In this document: in pieces, positions 47,470-56,452 of the stretch
How the letters are laid out: each line of letters begins with the position of its first letter
Numbering within the stretch: position 1 is the first letter of the stretch
NCBI RefSeq assembly: GCF_036013745.1
Contig: NZ_CP107880.1
Span: 4,278,001-4,342,000 of the forward strand
DNA from: Streptomyces sp. NBC_00483
Lineage (GTDB): Bacteria; Actinomycetota; Actinomycetes; Streptomycetales; Streptomycetaceae
DNA length: 64,000 nt
Direction: 5' to 3'
Made by a program: the position numbers and the translations under genes
The notes under the pieces: generated by a model
Database searches by the model: none
What the model saw: the letters and a program-made list of their open reading frames with translations, nothing else
What the model was told of the DNA's origin: nothing

Positions 47470-48332
47470 TGCTGCTTGGCCTCCGCGATGCGGGCGAATT
47501 CGTGGACGGTGAGCGCCTCGCCGCGCGCCTGCGGGGAGACGCCAGCGGCGACGAGGGCCTCCTCGGCGGCCTGCGCCGAACCCGCCCACCCGGCGAGCGC
47601 CGCGCGCAGCGTCTTGCGGCGCTGGGCGAAGGCGGCGTCGACGACCGCGAAGACCTCTTGCCTGGACGCGGTGGTGGGGATCGGCTCGGTGCGGCGTACG
47701 AGGGAGACGAGGCCGGAGTCGACGTTCGGGGCGGGCCAGAAGACGTTGCGGCCGATCCGGCCGGCGAGTTTGACCTCCGCGTACCAGTTGGCTTTCACGG
47801 ACGGGACGCCGTAGACGCGGGAGCCGGGCCCTGCGGCGAGCCGGTCGGCGACCTCGGCCTGCACCATCACGAGGGTCCGCTCGATGGTCGGGAAGTTCTC
47901 CAGCATGTGGAGCAGGACGGGGACCGCGACGTTGTACGGAAGGTTCGCGACGAGGGCGGTGGGGGCCGGGCCGGGAAGCTCGGTGACCTGCATCGCGTCG
48001 ATGTTGACGAGGTCGAAGGCGTCCTTCTTGGCCGGAAGGCGGGCCGCGATGGTGGCGGGCAGGGCCGCGGCCAGTACGTCGTCGATCTCCACGGCCGTGA
48101 CGTGGCGGGCCGCTTCGAGGAGGGCGAGGGTGAGCGAGCCGAGGCCGGGTCCGACCTCCACGACGGCGTCGTCCTCGGTCACTTCCGCGGTGCGGACGAT
48201 GCGGCGGACGGTGTTGGCGTCGATCACGAAGTTCTGGCCGCGCTGCTTGGTCGGCCGGACGTTCAGCGCCGCGGCGAGTTCGCGGATGTCCGCGGCGCCG
48301 AGGAGGGGGCCCTGGGGGTCACTGGTGCTCAC
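47466..48332 (-). CDS. rsmA: 16S rRNA dimethyladenosine transferase
   Basis: KsgA/RsmA dimethylates two adjacent adenosines in the 3' helix of 16S rRNA (288 aa). Motifs: [18 protein letters not shown] motif [16 protein letters not shown] and the catalytic NLPYNVA (motif IV, target-base binding). The start at 48332 ([12 protein letters not shown]) has only a weak ribosome binding site. Upstream lies the repeat-filled intergenic region; downstream it overlaps ispE. Confidence 0.96.
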   Translation of the reverse strand: MSTSDPQGPLLGAADIRELAAALNVRPTKQRGQNFVIDANTVRRIVRTAEVTEDDAVVEVGPGLGSLTLALLEAARHVTAVEIDDVLAAALPATIAARLPAKKDAFDLVNIDAMQVTELPGPAPTALVANLPYNVAVPVLLHMLENFPTIERTLVMVQAEVADRLAAGPGSRVYGVPSVKANWYAEVKLAGRIGRNVFWPAPNVDSGLVSLVRRTEPIPTTASRQEVFAVVDAAFAQRRKTLRAALAGWAGSAQAAEEALVAAGVSPQARGEALTVHEFARIAEAKQQ

Positions 48333-49120
48333 CGTTCAAGGGTAGCTGTGCCGGGGTGGGGCCCTTCGCCCGTGTTGCGCGGCACCGGGGTCTTACCGTG
48401 CCGTGGTCGGCGCCTCCCGTCCTGGTTGCGCGGCACCGGTGCCTTCCGGCTGCGCCGGTGCCCGGCCATCTCCCACCCTCCCGCCCCCTCCGGGGGCTTC
48501 GGCCCGTCCCGGGGCCCGGTCGCTGTGCCGGGGCGGGGCCCGCCGTAAGAGGTGCGCGGCACCGGGGTGCCGCCTTGCCCACCCTGCCGCCCCAGGCGGC
48601 AGATTGCCCAAGGCGGGTGCGGTCGACCGCAACGGGTGGGGGACCGTCCCAGGCGGCAGATTGCCCAAGGCGGGTGCGGTCGACCGCAACGGGTGGGGGA
48701 CCGTCCCAGGCGGCAGATTGCCCAAGGCGGGTGCGGTCGACCGCAACGGGTGGGGGACCGCCCCAGGCGGCAGATTGCCCAAGGCGGGTGCGGTCGACCG
48801 CAACGGGTGGGGGACCGCCCCAGGCGGCGGATTGCCCAAGGCGATGGCGGTCGACCGCAACGGGTGGGGAACCGTCCCAGGCGGCGGATGGCCCAAGGCG
48901 GGTGCGGTTGACCGCAGGGGGTGGGGAGCCGTGGTTGCCGGCGGATCGCCCAAGGTGGTGGCGGCACCCCGTGCGGCCTACGCCCCCGGAGGGGGCGGGT
49001 GGGTGGGAAATGGGCGGGAGCCGGGCCATTGCCTGCGGGTGGGCAATTCAAGCCCCTGCGGCGCTTGAGCAGCGGGGTCCGGGGCGGAGCCCCGAGGCCG
49101 TAACCCCCGTGCCGCCACCG
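48333..49120. repeat. Intergenic region with a 57-bp tandem array and other repeats
   Basis: About 790 bp between rsmA and rpfB, no credible gene. 48373-48590 carries GTTGCGCGGCACC-type units about 52 bp apart (48373, 48425; related near 48552), the inverse of those at 21.2-21.5 kb. From 48591 to about 48960 a 57-bp unit is repeated at 48591, 48648, 48705, 48762, 48819, 48876 and 48933, decaying towards rpfB. Each of the first six contains the perfect palindrome GCGGTCGACCGC. 48995-49010 holds a CGGAGGGGGCG element and 49048-49104 an inverted copy of the dispersed GGGGCTCCGCCCC element next to the rpfB stop. Confidence 0.85.
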
Positions 49121-50428
49121 CTAGAGACGCGCCCCGCAGTGGGGCCAGGGGGAGGCCCCACGGCTGACGTAAAGCCGCTTCGCCCGGTACGTCTGCTCCG
49201 CGGCAGGCGCGTCCTGGGGGCGCCCCGAGCCGCCGAGGCTCTGCCACGTCTGCGTGTCGAACTGGTAGAGGCCCCCGTAGGTGCCGGTCGCGTCCGTGGC
49301 TCCCGGCCGACCGCCCGACTCACACGCCGCGAGCCCGGACCAGTTGAGGGAGTCCGCCCCGGCCACGGACGTCGGCATCGGCTTCGTACCCACCCTGACC
49401 TGCTGCGTACGCGGCTCCCGCACGACCTCCTGCCGCACGCGCCGCGGCTTCCCCCGGACCCCGTTGACGGTCCGCACCGAGTACGTGACCCGCTTCATGC
49501 CGGGCTCACCGGCCTGCGTGACGACCTCCGTGCCCTGGAACTGCGAGGCGTCCTCCGTGCGCTCGGTCGCGTAGGGGATCGGTTCCTCGCGGACCTCCTT
49601 CTCCCCCGTCACCCGCATCACCGTGATGACCTGCCCATCGCGCGGGAAGCTGCTCTGCGGCACCGACGTGGTGTCCTGCCCGCGCAGCGTGACGCCCGCG
49701 TCCTCGACGGCCCCGCCCACGGTCGCCGCGTTCGTGCGGATGGTGCGGCGGTTGCCGTCGGCCATGATCGTGACGCTGCGTTCGGTGCGTACGTCGAGGT
49801 CGAGTCCGTGGCGGGCGATGCGCTGGGAGCGGGAGGCCGAGACGTAGGCGCCCTCCGCCCGCACCCCGAGCTGTCTGAGCGCCCCGTGCACGGTCCGCTC
49901 CGTCGTCCACACCTCGCGGCGTTGCCCGTCGAGGGTGAGCCGGACGGGGCGCCCGTACCGGACCGCGACCTCGTCCCCGCTGGCCAGATCGGCCGTCTCG
50001 CCGGGCGCCACGACGTCGTGGTCGCCGACGTCCACGCCCTCCTCGGCGAGGAGTTCGGTGACGTCGTCGGCGAAGGTGTGCAGGGTGCGCTCCTTGCCGT
50101 CGACGCTGAGGTGGATCGCCTTGTCGTCGGCGACGAAGGCGGACGTGCCGCCCGCGAGGAACGCGACGACCAGCGCCTGCGGCAGCAGCCTGCGCAGCGA
50201 CTCGGGGCGCTGCGCCACCTTCTTGCGGCGTGCGGCACGCCGCGCGGCGGCCCGCCCGCCGGTCGGCGCGGCGGCAGGGGCGGGAGCGGAGGCGGAGGCG
50301 GGGACCTGGGTCCCCTCCTCGTAGGCCTCGTAGGCCTCGTACGCCCCGCGCTCCCCATACGTCTCGTACCGCTCGTACGGCTCGTACGTCTCGTACCGCT
50401 CGTACGTCTCCTGCGGCGTAATGCTCAC
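49121..50428 (-). CDS. rpfB: Resuscitation-promoting factor RpfB-like transglycosylase
   Basis: Secreted or anchored muralytic enzyme that aids spore germination and resuscitation (435 aa). A cytoplasmic Tyr/Glu-repeat tail (about 1-30) and a basic region precede a membrane helix (about 85-100). Three DUF348 domains (IHLSVDGKERTLHTFADDV, VRLTLDGQRREVWTTERTV, VTIMADGNRRTIRTNAATV) and a G5 domain follow. The C-terminal Rpf lysozyme-like domain is LNWSGLAACESGGRPGATDA, with catalytic Glu in ACESGG. I choose GTG 50428 with GGAG 7 nt upstream; an in-frame GTG at 50446 lacks a good site. This full RpfB architecture differs from the LysM-type RpfA. Confidence 0.93.
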   Translation of the reverse strand: MSITPQETYERYETYEPYERYETYGERGAYEAYEAYEEGTQVPASASAPAPAAAPTGGRAAARRAARRKKVAQRPESLRRLLPQALVVAFLAGGTSAFVADDKAIHLSVDGKERTLHTFADDVTELLAEEGVDVGDHDVVAPGETADLASGDEVAVRYGRPVRLTLDGQRREVWTTERTVHGALRQLGVRAEGAYVSASRSQRIARHGLDLDVRTERSVTIMADGNRRTIRTNAATVGGAVEDAGVTLRGQDTTSVPQSSFPRDGQVITVMRVTGEKEVREEPIPYATERTEDASQFQGTEVVTQAGEPGMKRVTYSVRTVNGVRGKPRRVRQEVVREPRTQQVRVGTKPMPTSVAGADSLNWSGLAACESGGRPGATDATGTYGGLYQFDTQTWQSLGGSGRPQDAPAAEQTYRAKRLYVSRGASPWPHCGARL

Positions 50429-50490
50429 GACGACGCTCCAGGCCACTCACAGGTGTCCGGTCCCCGGTGAGGGGCGGATCGGGCCAGCAG

Positions 50491-50520
50491 AACCTAGCGG
50501 AGCGTCGGTCACTCTCCAAA
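50491..50520 (-). promoter_or_regulatory. Predicted rpfB promoter
   Basis: On the minus strand TTTGGA (50515-50520), an 18-bp spacer and TAGGTT (50491-50496) lie about 60 bp before the rpfB start. They fit a housekeeping-type promoter. Prediction by eye only. Confidence 0.4.
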
Positions 50521-50591
50521 GCACCCCGACTACTCTGCGTGGCTACTTTGCCCGAAGGTGAGCGGACGCGAGCGCCCGTGACCGTTATCGC

Positions 50592-51524
50592 TCAGTAATC
50601 GAAGGCACGCGCGGTGTTGGCGGAGACCGACGTCGCGAGGGCTCCCTCCGTGACGCCCTTGACCTCGGCCATGGCGCGCAGCGTGACCGGAATGAGATAC
50701 GGGGCATTAGGCCGACCGCGGTACGGGGCGGGCGTGAGGAAGGGCGCGTCGGTCTCGACCAGGACCAGCTCCCGCGGGGCCACCGCGAGCGCGTCGCGCA
50801 GCGGCTGCGCGTTCTTGAACGTCACGTTTCCCGCGAACGACATGAAGTAGCCGTTCTCCGCGCAGATTTGGGCCATGTCCGCGTCGCCGGAGTAGCAGTG
50901 GAAGACGGTGCGCTCGGGCGCGCCCTCCTCCTTCAGGACGCGTAGCACATCAGCGTGGGCCTCACGGTCGTGGATGACCAGCGCCTTGCCGTGCCGCTTG
51001 GCGATCTCGATGTGGGCGCGGAAGGAACGCTCCTGCGCGGCCTTGCCCTCGGGGCCCGTACGGAAGTAGTCGAGACCGGTCTCGCCGACGCCCTTCACGT
51101 GCGGGAGGGCGGCGAGCCGGTCGATCTCGGCGAGGGCCTCGTCCAGGCCCGCGTCACCGAGCGGTTCCCTGGCCCCCTGCCGGGACCATCCCGCCCGTCT
51201 CCCACCACCACCCTTGTCCGAGGCCCCTTCGGGGCCGCCCCTCTCGATGGGGTCGCCGTGCACGATGCGCGGCGCCTCGTTGGGGTGCAGGGCGACGGTC
51301 GCGTGCACGCACGCGTGCTCCTCGGCCACGGAGGCCGCCCACCGCGAGCCCGCGAGGTCGCAGCCCACCTGGACGACCGTGGTCACACCCACCGACGCCG
51401 CCTTGGCGAGGCCCTCCTCCACGGTGCCCTCCTGCATGTCCAGGTGGGTGTGGGAGTCGGCGACCTCGATCTCCAGGGGCGCTGGCAGCGGCGGCGGGGT
51501 GACGTCTTTGGTGCTGGGGCTCAT
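50592..51524 (-). CDS. tatD: TatD family metal-dependent hydrolase/DNase
   Basis: A TIM-barrel metal-dependent DNase (310 aa). Metal ligands: DSHTHLD, the Glu of GVGETGLDYF, ALVIHDREA, FHCYSGD and the Asp of LVETDAPFLTPAPYRG. An extra Gly/Arg-rich segment of about 35 residues (DPIERGGPEGASDKG and onward, about residues 95-130) interrupts the barrel between strand 3 and the following helix. It is absent from typical TatD proteins. Start ATG 51524. It neighbours rpfB and rsmI, as in many actinobacteria, where tatD often sits with metS, rsmI and rsmA. Confidence 0.93.
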   Translation of the reverse strand: MSPSTKDVTPPPLPAPLEIEVADSHTHLDMQEGTVEEGLAKAASVGVTTVVQVGCDLAGSRWAASVAEEHACVHATVALHPNEAPRIVHGDPIERGGPEGASDKGGGGRRAGWSRQGAREPLGDAGLDEALAEIDRLAALPHVKGVGETGLDYFRTGPEGKAAQERSFRAHIEIAKRHGKALVIHDREAHADVLRVLKEEGAPERTVFHCYSGDADMAQICAENGYFMSFAGNVTFKNAQPLRDALAVAPRELVLVETDAPFLTPAPYRGRPNAPYLIPVTLRAMAEVKGVTEGALATSVSANTARAFDY

Positions 51525-51548
51525 GCCCCCGATCCTACGAAGCCGGTG

Positions 51549-51989
51549 TCACTCGTCCCGCTTGTGGTGGTGGCTGAAGGGGTGCAGCAGGTCCGACAGA
51601 TGCCAGTGGTGGTGCCCCTCGCGCTCCGCGGCGCCCGGCTCCGGCACGTCCACCGGGCCGGACTGCGGGGTGCGGTGGTGCTGCAGCGCGTCACGGGCCG
51701 AGGAGACACGGCCCGCGCGCATGATGCGTACGACGTGGCCCTCGCAGTTCACACACGTGGGCCTGGTCAGCGGCGACGGCACCCGCTCGCCCCCGACCAC
51801 GTACATCACGAACTCCGCACCCTCCCCGTCGACGTGGTGCTCGATCTCGTAGGACTGCTCCCAGCCGTGCCCGCACCGCATGCAGGCGAACGAATACGAC
51901 TCGTGGACGATGGATGTCGCCGCGCTGCGATTCGGGACCGGGGGCGTCTGCGCACCAATGGCTGTCTTGGAGACTGCGAACTCGCTCAT
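51549..51989 (-). CDS. Uncharacterised protein with a zinc ribbon and His-rich tail
   Basis: A 146-aa protein of unknown function. Two Cys pairs (SFACMRCGHGW and PTCVNCEGHVVRI) form a probable zinc ribbon around about residues 37-85. The C-terminus is His-rich (REGHHHWHLSDLLHPFSHHH), which may bind metal. ATG 51989 follows AGAGGAG with good spacing; the frame extends upstream to 52058 without a better site. It is located 24 bp from tatD on the same strand, possibly co-transcribed. Confidence 0.75.
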   Translation of the reverse strand: MSEFAVSKTAIGAQTPPVPNRSAATSIVHESYSFACMRCGHGWEQSYEIEHHVDGEGAEFVMYVVGGERVPSPLTRPTCVNCEGHVVRIMRAGRVSSARDALQHHRTPQSGPVDVPEPGAAEREGHHHWHLSDLLHPFSHHHKRDE

Positions 51990-52187
51990 GCCAGCTCCTC
52001 TTGCCCGCTGGACAAACGCTGCCCTGCGGCAGCGTGGGGACGGGTGCGTCCCCTTCAACCAGTGGACGCCTCCGCCGGGCCGCGCGCAAAAGGTCTGTCG
52101 ACTATTGGATCCGATTTGGCCTTTCCCTGCCGAAACGGCCCTGCCGCGCGGTCTTCGCTTTGCTTTTCAGGTTAGTCCTTTACGCGC

Positions 52188-53072
52188 TTATGGGGCGGTC
52201 CGCGCCGCATTCTTTGCCGCCACGACGGCATCGAAGACCTCGCGCTTGGGCAGCCCGACGTCGGCGGCCACGGCGGCGATCGCCTCCTTGCGGCGCTCCC
52301 CCGCCTCCTCGCGCACCCGCACCCTGCGCACCAGCTCATCGGGGGTGAGGTCGTCGGCGGACTTCTCCGGCGCACCCTCGACGACGACCGTGATCTCGCC
52401 GCGCACGCCCTCGGCGGCCCACTCGGCGAGCTCCTTCAGGGGGCCGCGCTTGACCTCCTCGTACGTCTTGGTGAGCTCGCGGCACACGGCGGCGCGGCGG
52501 TCCTCGCCGAAGGCCTCGGCCATCGCGGCGAGGGTGTCGTCGAGGCGGTGTGGGGCCTCGAAGTAGACGAGGGTGCGGCGCTCCTCGGCGACCTCCTTGA
52601 GCCGGGAGAGCCGCTCGCCCGCCTTGCGCGGCAGGAAGCCCTCGAAGCAGAAGCGGTCGACAGGGAGCCCGGAGAGCGCGAGGGCGGTGAGCACGGCGGA
52701 CGGACCCGGCACGGCCGTGACCCGGATGTCCCGCTCGACGGCCGCCGCGACCAGCCGGTACCCGGGGTCGGACACGGACGGCATCCCCGCGTCCGTGACG
52801 AGCAGCACCCGCGCCCCGCCGGCGAGCGCCTCGACGAGCTCCGGCGTACGGGCGGTCTCATTGCCCTCGAAGTACGACACGACACGCCCGCCGACCTGCA
52901 CCCCGAGCGCCTGCGTGAGCCGCTTCATGCGCCGGGTGTCCTCGGCGGCGACGACATCGGCGGTGGCCAGCTCCTTGGCCAGCCGCGGCGGCGCGTCCGC
53001 CACATCACCGATCGGCGTGCCCGCGAGCACGAGGGTTCCGGTGGACTCGGGGGATTCTGCGGTTCCAGTCAC
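52188..53072 (-). CDS. rsmI: 16S rRNA 2'-O-ribose C1402 methyltransferase
   Basis: SAM-dependent tetrapyrrole-methylase-fold enzyme (294 aa) acting at the decoding centre of 16S rRNA. Family motifs: LVLAGTPIGDVADAPPRL at the N-terminus, VVAAEDTRRMKRL, VSYFEGNE, LVTDAGMPSVSDPGYRLV and CFEGFLPRKAGER. GTG start at 53072 (VTGTAESPEST). It is divergent from pmt, with only about 63 bp between the starts, so the two promoters must overlap or face each other closely. Confidence 0.95.
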   Translation of the reverse strand: MTGTAESPESTGTLVLAGTPIGDVADAPPRLAKELATADVVAAEDTRRMKRLTQALGVQVGGRVVSYFEGNETARTPELVEALAGGARVLLVTDAGMPSVSDPGYRLVAAAVERDIRVTAVPGPSAVLTALALSGLPVDRFCFEGFLPRKAGERLSRLKEVAEERRTLVYFEAPHRLDDTLAAMAEAFGEDRRAAVCRELTKTYEEVKRGPLKELAEWAAEGVRGEITVVVEGAPEKSADDLTPDELVRRVRVREEAGERRKEAIAAVAADVGLPKREVFDAVVAAKNAARTAP

Positions 53073-53135
53073 GTTTCCAGTCTCGCAGGCACGGGGAACG
53101 GCACTCGCACAGTCGTGTTCCCTACGATGGCGCGC

Positions 53136-54899
53136 GTGACCAGTACCGCGTCGTCGTCCGGGGCGACTCCGACCAGCGCACCGACCGAGCAGGCCGCAAG
53201 CGTGGAGCCGCAGCAGTCGTCGTGGCTGCGCGGGCTGCGCAGGTTCGGATACCGGGCGCAGGCCAGAGGCTCAGACGTGGGCACGCGCCTGGTGCCGCCG
53301 TTCCCGCCGCTCGGGGGGCGCCTGTGGGCGTCCTTCGGGCTGAGCCGGTTCTCCGCCGCGCAGGCGGAGCGGATCGTCGGCTGGGTCGGGCCGCTGCTCG
53401 TCACGCTCGTCGCGGGCCTCGCCAGGTTCTGGAATCTGGGCAGCCCGAAGGCCGTGATATTCGACGAGACGTACTACGCGAAGGACGCGTGGGCGCTCAT
53501 CCACCGCGGCTTCGAGGTGAACTGGCCCAAGGACGCCAACGACAAGATCCTGGCCACGGGCGGAAACGTACCGATCCCGCACGACGCCTCGTACGTCGTG
53601 CATCCACCGGTGGGCAAGTACGTCATCGGCATCGGCGAGTGGATGTTCGGGTTCGACCCGTTCGGCTGGCGGTTCATGACGGCGGTCCTCGGCACGCTGT
53701 GCGTGCTCATGGTCTGCCGGATCGGGCGGCGCATCTTCCGCTCCACGTTCCTCGGCTGCCTAGCGGGCGCGCTGCTCGCCGTGGACGGGCTCGCGTTCGT
53801 GATGAGCCGCACCGCGCTGCTCGACTCGATCCTGGTCTTCTTCGTGGTGGCGGCGTTCTGCTGCCTGGTGCTCGACCGGGAGCGCACGCGCGGGCAGTTG
53901 GCCGCCGCGCTGCCGGTGGACGAGTACGGGCTGCCGCACCCCGATGCCGAGGTCGCACAGACGCTGCGCCTGGGCTGGCGGCCGTGGCGGCTGCTGGCCG
54001 GCCTGTGCCTCGGGCTAGGCGCCGCCACGAAGTGGAACGGCTTCATCTTCCTGGCCGCCTTCGCCCTCATGTCGGTGCTGTGGGACGTGGGTTCGCGACG
54101 GGTGGCGGGCGCCGAGCGCCCGTACCGCGCGGTCCTGAAGCGGGACGTCGCACCCGCCTTCGTCTCGACCGTCCCCGTGGCCATCGCCACGTACGTGCTG
54201 TCCTGGCTCGGCTGGATCCTCTCCCCCACCGACGGCTCCGGCGGCTACTTCCGCAACTGGGCGGTGACCGACGGCAAGGGCGGCACCTTCACCTGGCTGC
54301 CGGACTGGGTGCGCAGCATGTGGCACTACGAGCACGAGGTGTGGAACTTCAACACCACGCTCAGCTCGCCGCACACCTACCAGTCGAACCCGTGGAGCTG
54401 GATGGTCGACGGCCGCCCGGTCTCGTACTTCTACGAGTCGCCGAAGCCGGGCGCGCAGGGCTGCCCCGCCGACGCCACCGAGAAGTGCGCCCGCGAGGTC
54501 CTCGCCCTCGGCACACCGCTGCTGTGGTGGGCGGCCTGCTTCGCGCTCCTGTACGTGCTGTGGCGCTGGTTCTTCCGCCGCGACTGGCGGGCGGGCGCGA
54601 TCCTGTGCGGCATCGCGGCGGGCTACCTCCCCTGGTTCAACTACCAGGAGCGGACGATCTTCTACTTCTACGCGGTCGTCTTCGCCCCGTTCCTCTGCCT
54701 GGCCCTGGCGATGATGCTCGGCGCGATCATCGGCAAACCGGGCTCACCGGAGCGACGGCGGGTGATCGGCGCGGCGGCCGCGGGCGCCCTGGTGCTGCTG
54801 ATCGCGTGGAACTTCATCTACTTCTGGCCGATCTACACAGGCGACGCGATCCCGGTCGACTCGTGGCGGTCACGGATGTGGCTGGACACCTGGGTCTAG
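53136..54899 (+). CDS. pmt: Dolichyl-phosphate-mannose-type protein O-mannosyltransferase
   Basis: Polytopic GT-39 enzyme (587 aa, about 10-11 helices) that mannosylates secreted proteins using polyprenyl-phosphate-mannose. In S. coelicolor Pmt is needed for phage phiC31 receptor glycosylation (established). The catalytic acidic residues are in the first loop: AVIFDETYYAKDAW. Other conserved parts: YVVHPPVGKYVIGIGEW, LGAATKWNGFI, WSWMVDGRPVSYFY and LPWFNYQERTIFYFY. I favour GTG 53136 (VTSTASSSG). A -10-like TACGAT lies 7 bp upstream, suggesting a leaderless transcript. ATG 53127 is in frame but overlaps that hexamer. Confidence 0.92.
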   Translation: MTSTASSSGATPTSAPTEQAASVEPQQSSWLRGLRRFGYRAQARGSDVGTRLVPPFPPLGGRLWASFGLSRFSAAQAERIVGWVGPLLVTLVAGLARFWNLGSPKAVIFDETYYAKDAWALIHRGFEVNWPKDANDKILATGGNVPIPHDASYVVHPPVGKYVIGIGEWMFGFDPFGWRFMTAVLGTLCVLMVCRIGRRIFRSTFLGCLAGALLAVDGLAFVMSRTALLDSILVFFVVAAFCCLVLDRERTRGQLAAALPVDEYGLPHPDAEVAQTLRLGWRPWRLLAGLCLGLGAATKWNGFIFLAAFALMSVLWDVGSRRVAGAERPYRAVLKRDVAPAFVSTVPVAIATYVLSWLGWILSPTDGSGGYFRNWAVTDGKGGTFTWLPDWVRSMWHYEHEVWNFNTTLSSPHTYQSNPWSWMVDGRPVSYFYESPKPGAQGCPADATEKCAREVLALGTPLLWWAACFALLYVLWRWFFRRDWRAGAILCGIAAGYLPWFNYQERTIFYFYAVVFAPFLCLALAMMLGAIIGKPGSPERRRVIGAAAAGALVLLIAWNFIYFWPIYTGDAIPVDSWRSRMWLDTWV

Positions 54900-54910
54900 C
54901 TGGGCAAACG

Positions 54911-54951
54911 AACGGGAGGGGCGCGGCCGTGGCCGCACCCCTCCCGTTTTT
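54911..54951 (+). terminator. Intrinsic terminator of pmt with U-tract
   Basis: AACGGGAGGGG-C-GCGGCC pairs with GGCCGC-A-CCCCTCCCGTT (one mismatch) and is followed by a run of five T. It is a rare fully classical rho-independent terminator in this window. Confidence 0.9.
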
Positions 54952-54970
54952 GTTGGTCGTTATTGGTCAA

Positions 54971-54994
54971 CCTGGGCCGCCCTCGGACGGCCCA
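54971..54994 (-). terminator. Hairpin after the XRE regulator gene
   Basis: CTGGGCCG-N8-CGGCCCAG is a perfect 8-bp stem about 50 bp beyond the stop of the leftward XRE/TPR gene. It is the likely terminator for the leftward transcripts. The AICE left boundary should lie near here, but no attachment-site repeat could be recognised. Confidence 0.5.
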
Positions 54995-55046
54995 GCGACG
55001 GCCCCGGTCACCTTGTCCCAGAAGGAGGACAAGCGAGGTCAGAACG

Positions 55047-56294
55047 CTACTGCGGAAGGAATCCGGGCTTCTCTTGTCCGAGCGCGCGCAGGTGCCCCAG
55101 GTACTCCTGAGCGGCTGGCTCGGAGCTGTATCGGCGCTTCATCTCCGCAGCGAGTTCGCGGCTGGTCATGATGAGCGAGGGGACCGATTGGCGGTCGCCT
55201 TGCAGAGCGCGTTCGCCCATCATCAGGGCCTGTTCTAGGTCGCCTTCACGAGCGGCCGTGACGCCGAGCGTGACCCGCGCTTCTGAATTGCGCATAGGGC
55301 TGCGCTCGGTTCCGTCGAAGTCCGTTCCCGCCCTCAGGACTTCTTCCGCGAGCGTTCGCGCGAGCTTGTCCTCACCAACCAGCCGGTAGCAGTCCATCGA
55401 GTAGAAATCGAACTTGGCGGGGTCCACGACAAAGTGGTTGTCGAGGTTGTCGGGGTGCGGCATGCCTTCGAGCAGTCGACGTCCCTTGTCCAAGGCGACC
55501 TCGACCTGTCGGCGGTCGCCGAGACGCGCCCACGCCTTGGCTTCCTGGCCCGCGAGTTGCACTGCCACGCTGTGGTTGGGCGCAACCTCCGCGCCGGCTT
55601 GCGCCGCCGCGATTACACCGCGGTAGTCACCAGTGGTGAGAGCGAACCATGCCCGCATCTCATGAGCCCACCCGGCCACCTCTGCATGGTCTGCTTCGGA
55701 CGCGAGCGAGAGCGCTGCCTGACGGGTCGACTCCGCTGCATGCCGCTCTCCGCTGTCGTACTCGACACAGCCGACGAGCAGCGCGAGCCAACCGGACAGT
55801 GCGAGAACCTCGCGATGCTGGGAGAGGGTGAGGCTCTTGTTGTGGAGTTCGACGACCCGTCGCAACCACTGCCGCCCCTCAATGAGGAGCTGAGCGCTGG
55901 GCATGAAGGGGTATTCCGAGCACAGCCGGTCCGTCGTGATCCGTAGAGCATCGAGAGTCGCGCTGTCGACGTCCGACCTGTTGAGGCGACTGACGATTTC
56001 CAGCGTCTCCATGCCGCTCGCCGCAAGGATCTCTTTCCCGCCGTCACGTCGCGAGGGCGCCGGAAAGAGTGCGTGCGTCACGGTGCCGAAGAGTTCCGCA
56101 ATGATCGGTTGATAGAAGTCGTTCGGCGCCTGGCCCGACTCCCAGCGCTTCCACTGGCGAATCATGCTGTCCTCTGCGGGCAGCTCCGTGGGTGCGTGAG
56201 CCCGTAGGGCTCGGACTGCATCTCGCTGCGACCAGTCGCGCGCCATCCGCTCGGCAGCAATGCGCCGTGCCCATGCGGGCCTGTCGTCGGTCAT
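55047..56294 (-). CDS. XRE family regulator with TPR-like C-terminal domain
   Basis: A 415-aa protein. The N-terminal helix-turn-helix (about 1-60: RIAAERMARDWSQRDAVRAL, then DSMIRQWKRWESGQAPNDFY) is of the XRE type common in Streptomyces. The remaining 350 residues are helical and repeat-like (LASEADHAEVAGWAHEMRAW, LTTGDYRGVIAAAQAGAEVA), resembling TPR sensor domains of phage/ICE and RRNPP-like regulators. Start ATG 56294 with AGAGGAGG upstream. Codon use is less GC3-extreme than in the core genes, consistent with acquired DNA. It may control element excision or transfer. The signal is unknown. Confidence 0.83.
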   Translation of the reverse strand: MTDDRPAWARRIAAERMARDWSQRDAVRALRAHAPTELPAEDSMIRQWKRWESGQAPNDFYQPIIAELFGTVTHALFPAPSRRDGGKEILAASGMETLEIVSRLNRSDVDSATLDALRITTDRLCSEYPFMPSAQLLIEGRQWLRRVVELHNKSLTLSQHREVLALSGWLALLVGCVEYDSGERHAAESTRQAALSLASEADHAEVAGWAHEMRAWFALTTGDYRGVIAAAQAGAEVAPNHSVAVQLAGQEAKAWARLGDRRQVEVALDKGRRLLEGMPHPDNLDNHFVVDPAKFDFYSMDCYRLVGEDKLARTLAEEVLRAGTDFDGTERSPMRNSEARVTLGVTAAREGDLEQALMMGERALQGDRQSVPSLIMTSRELAAEMKRRYSSEPAAQEYLGHLRALGQEKPGFLPQ

Positions 56295-56452
56295 GCGCCC
56301 TCCTCTGAGTGCCTAGTCCGAGTCTCTCCCGCGAGCAGGGGGGACAGGGAAGGGGACAGCGGGGTGTCACTGGACATGTCCCCTGACCTCCACCTCTGCC
56401 CCCAGGCTGTCACTTATGCCACACCCTCCGTGATCGACATTCTGGCTTCAGA

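Noticed and set aside
48591..48960. CRISPR array
   Set aside because: The units are contiguous 57-bp tandem copies without unique spacers and no cas genes are nearby.
48329..49051. Several long frames across the 57-bp array on both strands
   Set aside because: 57 is a multiple of 3 and the unit has no stops, so several frames stay open; no start context, no similarity.
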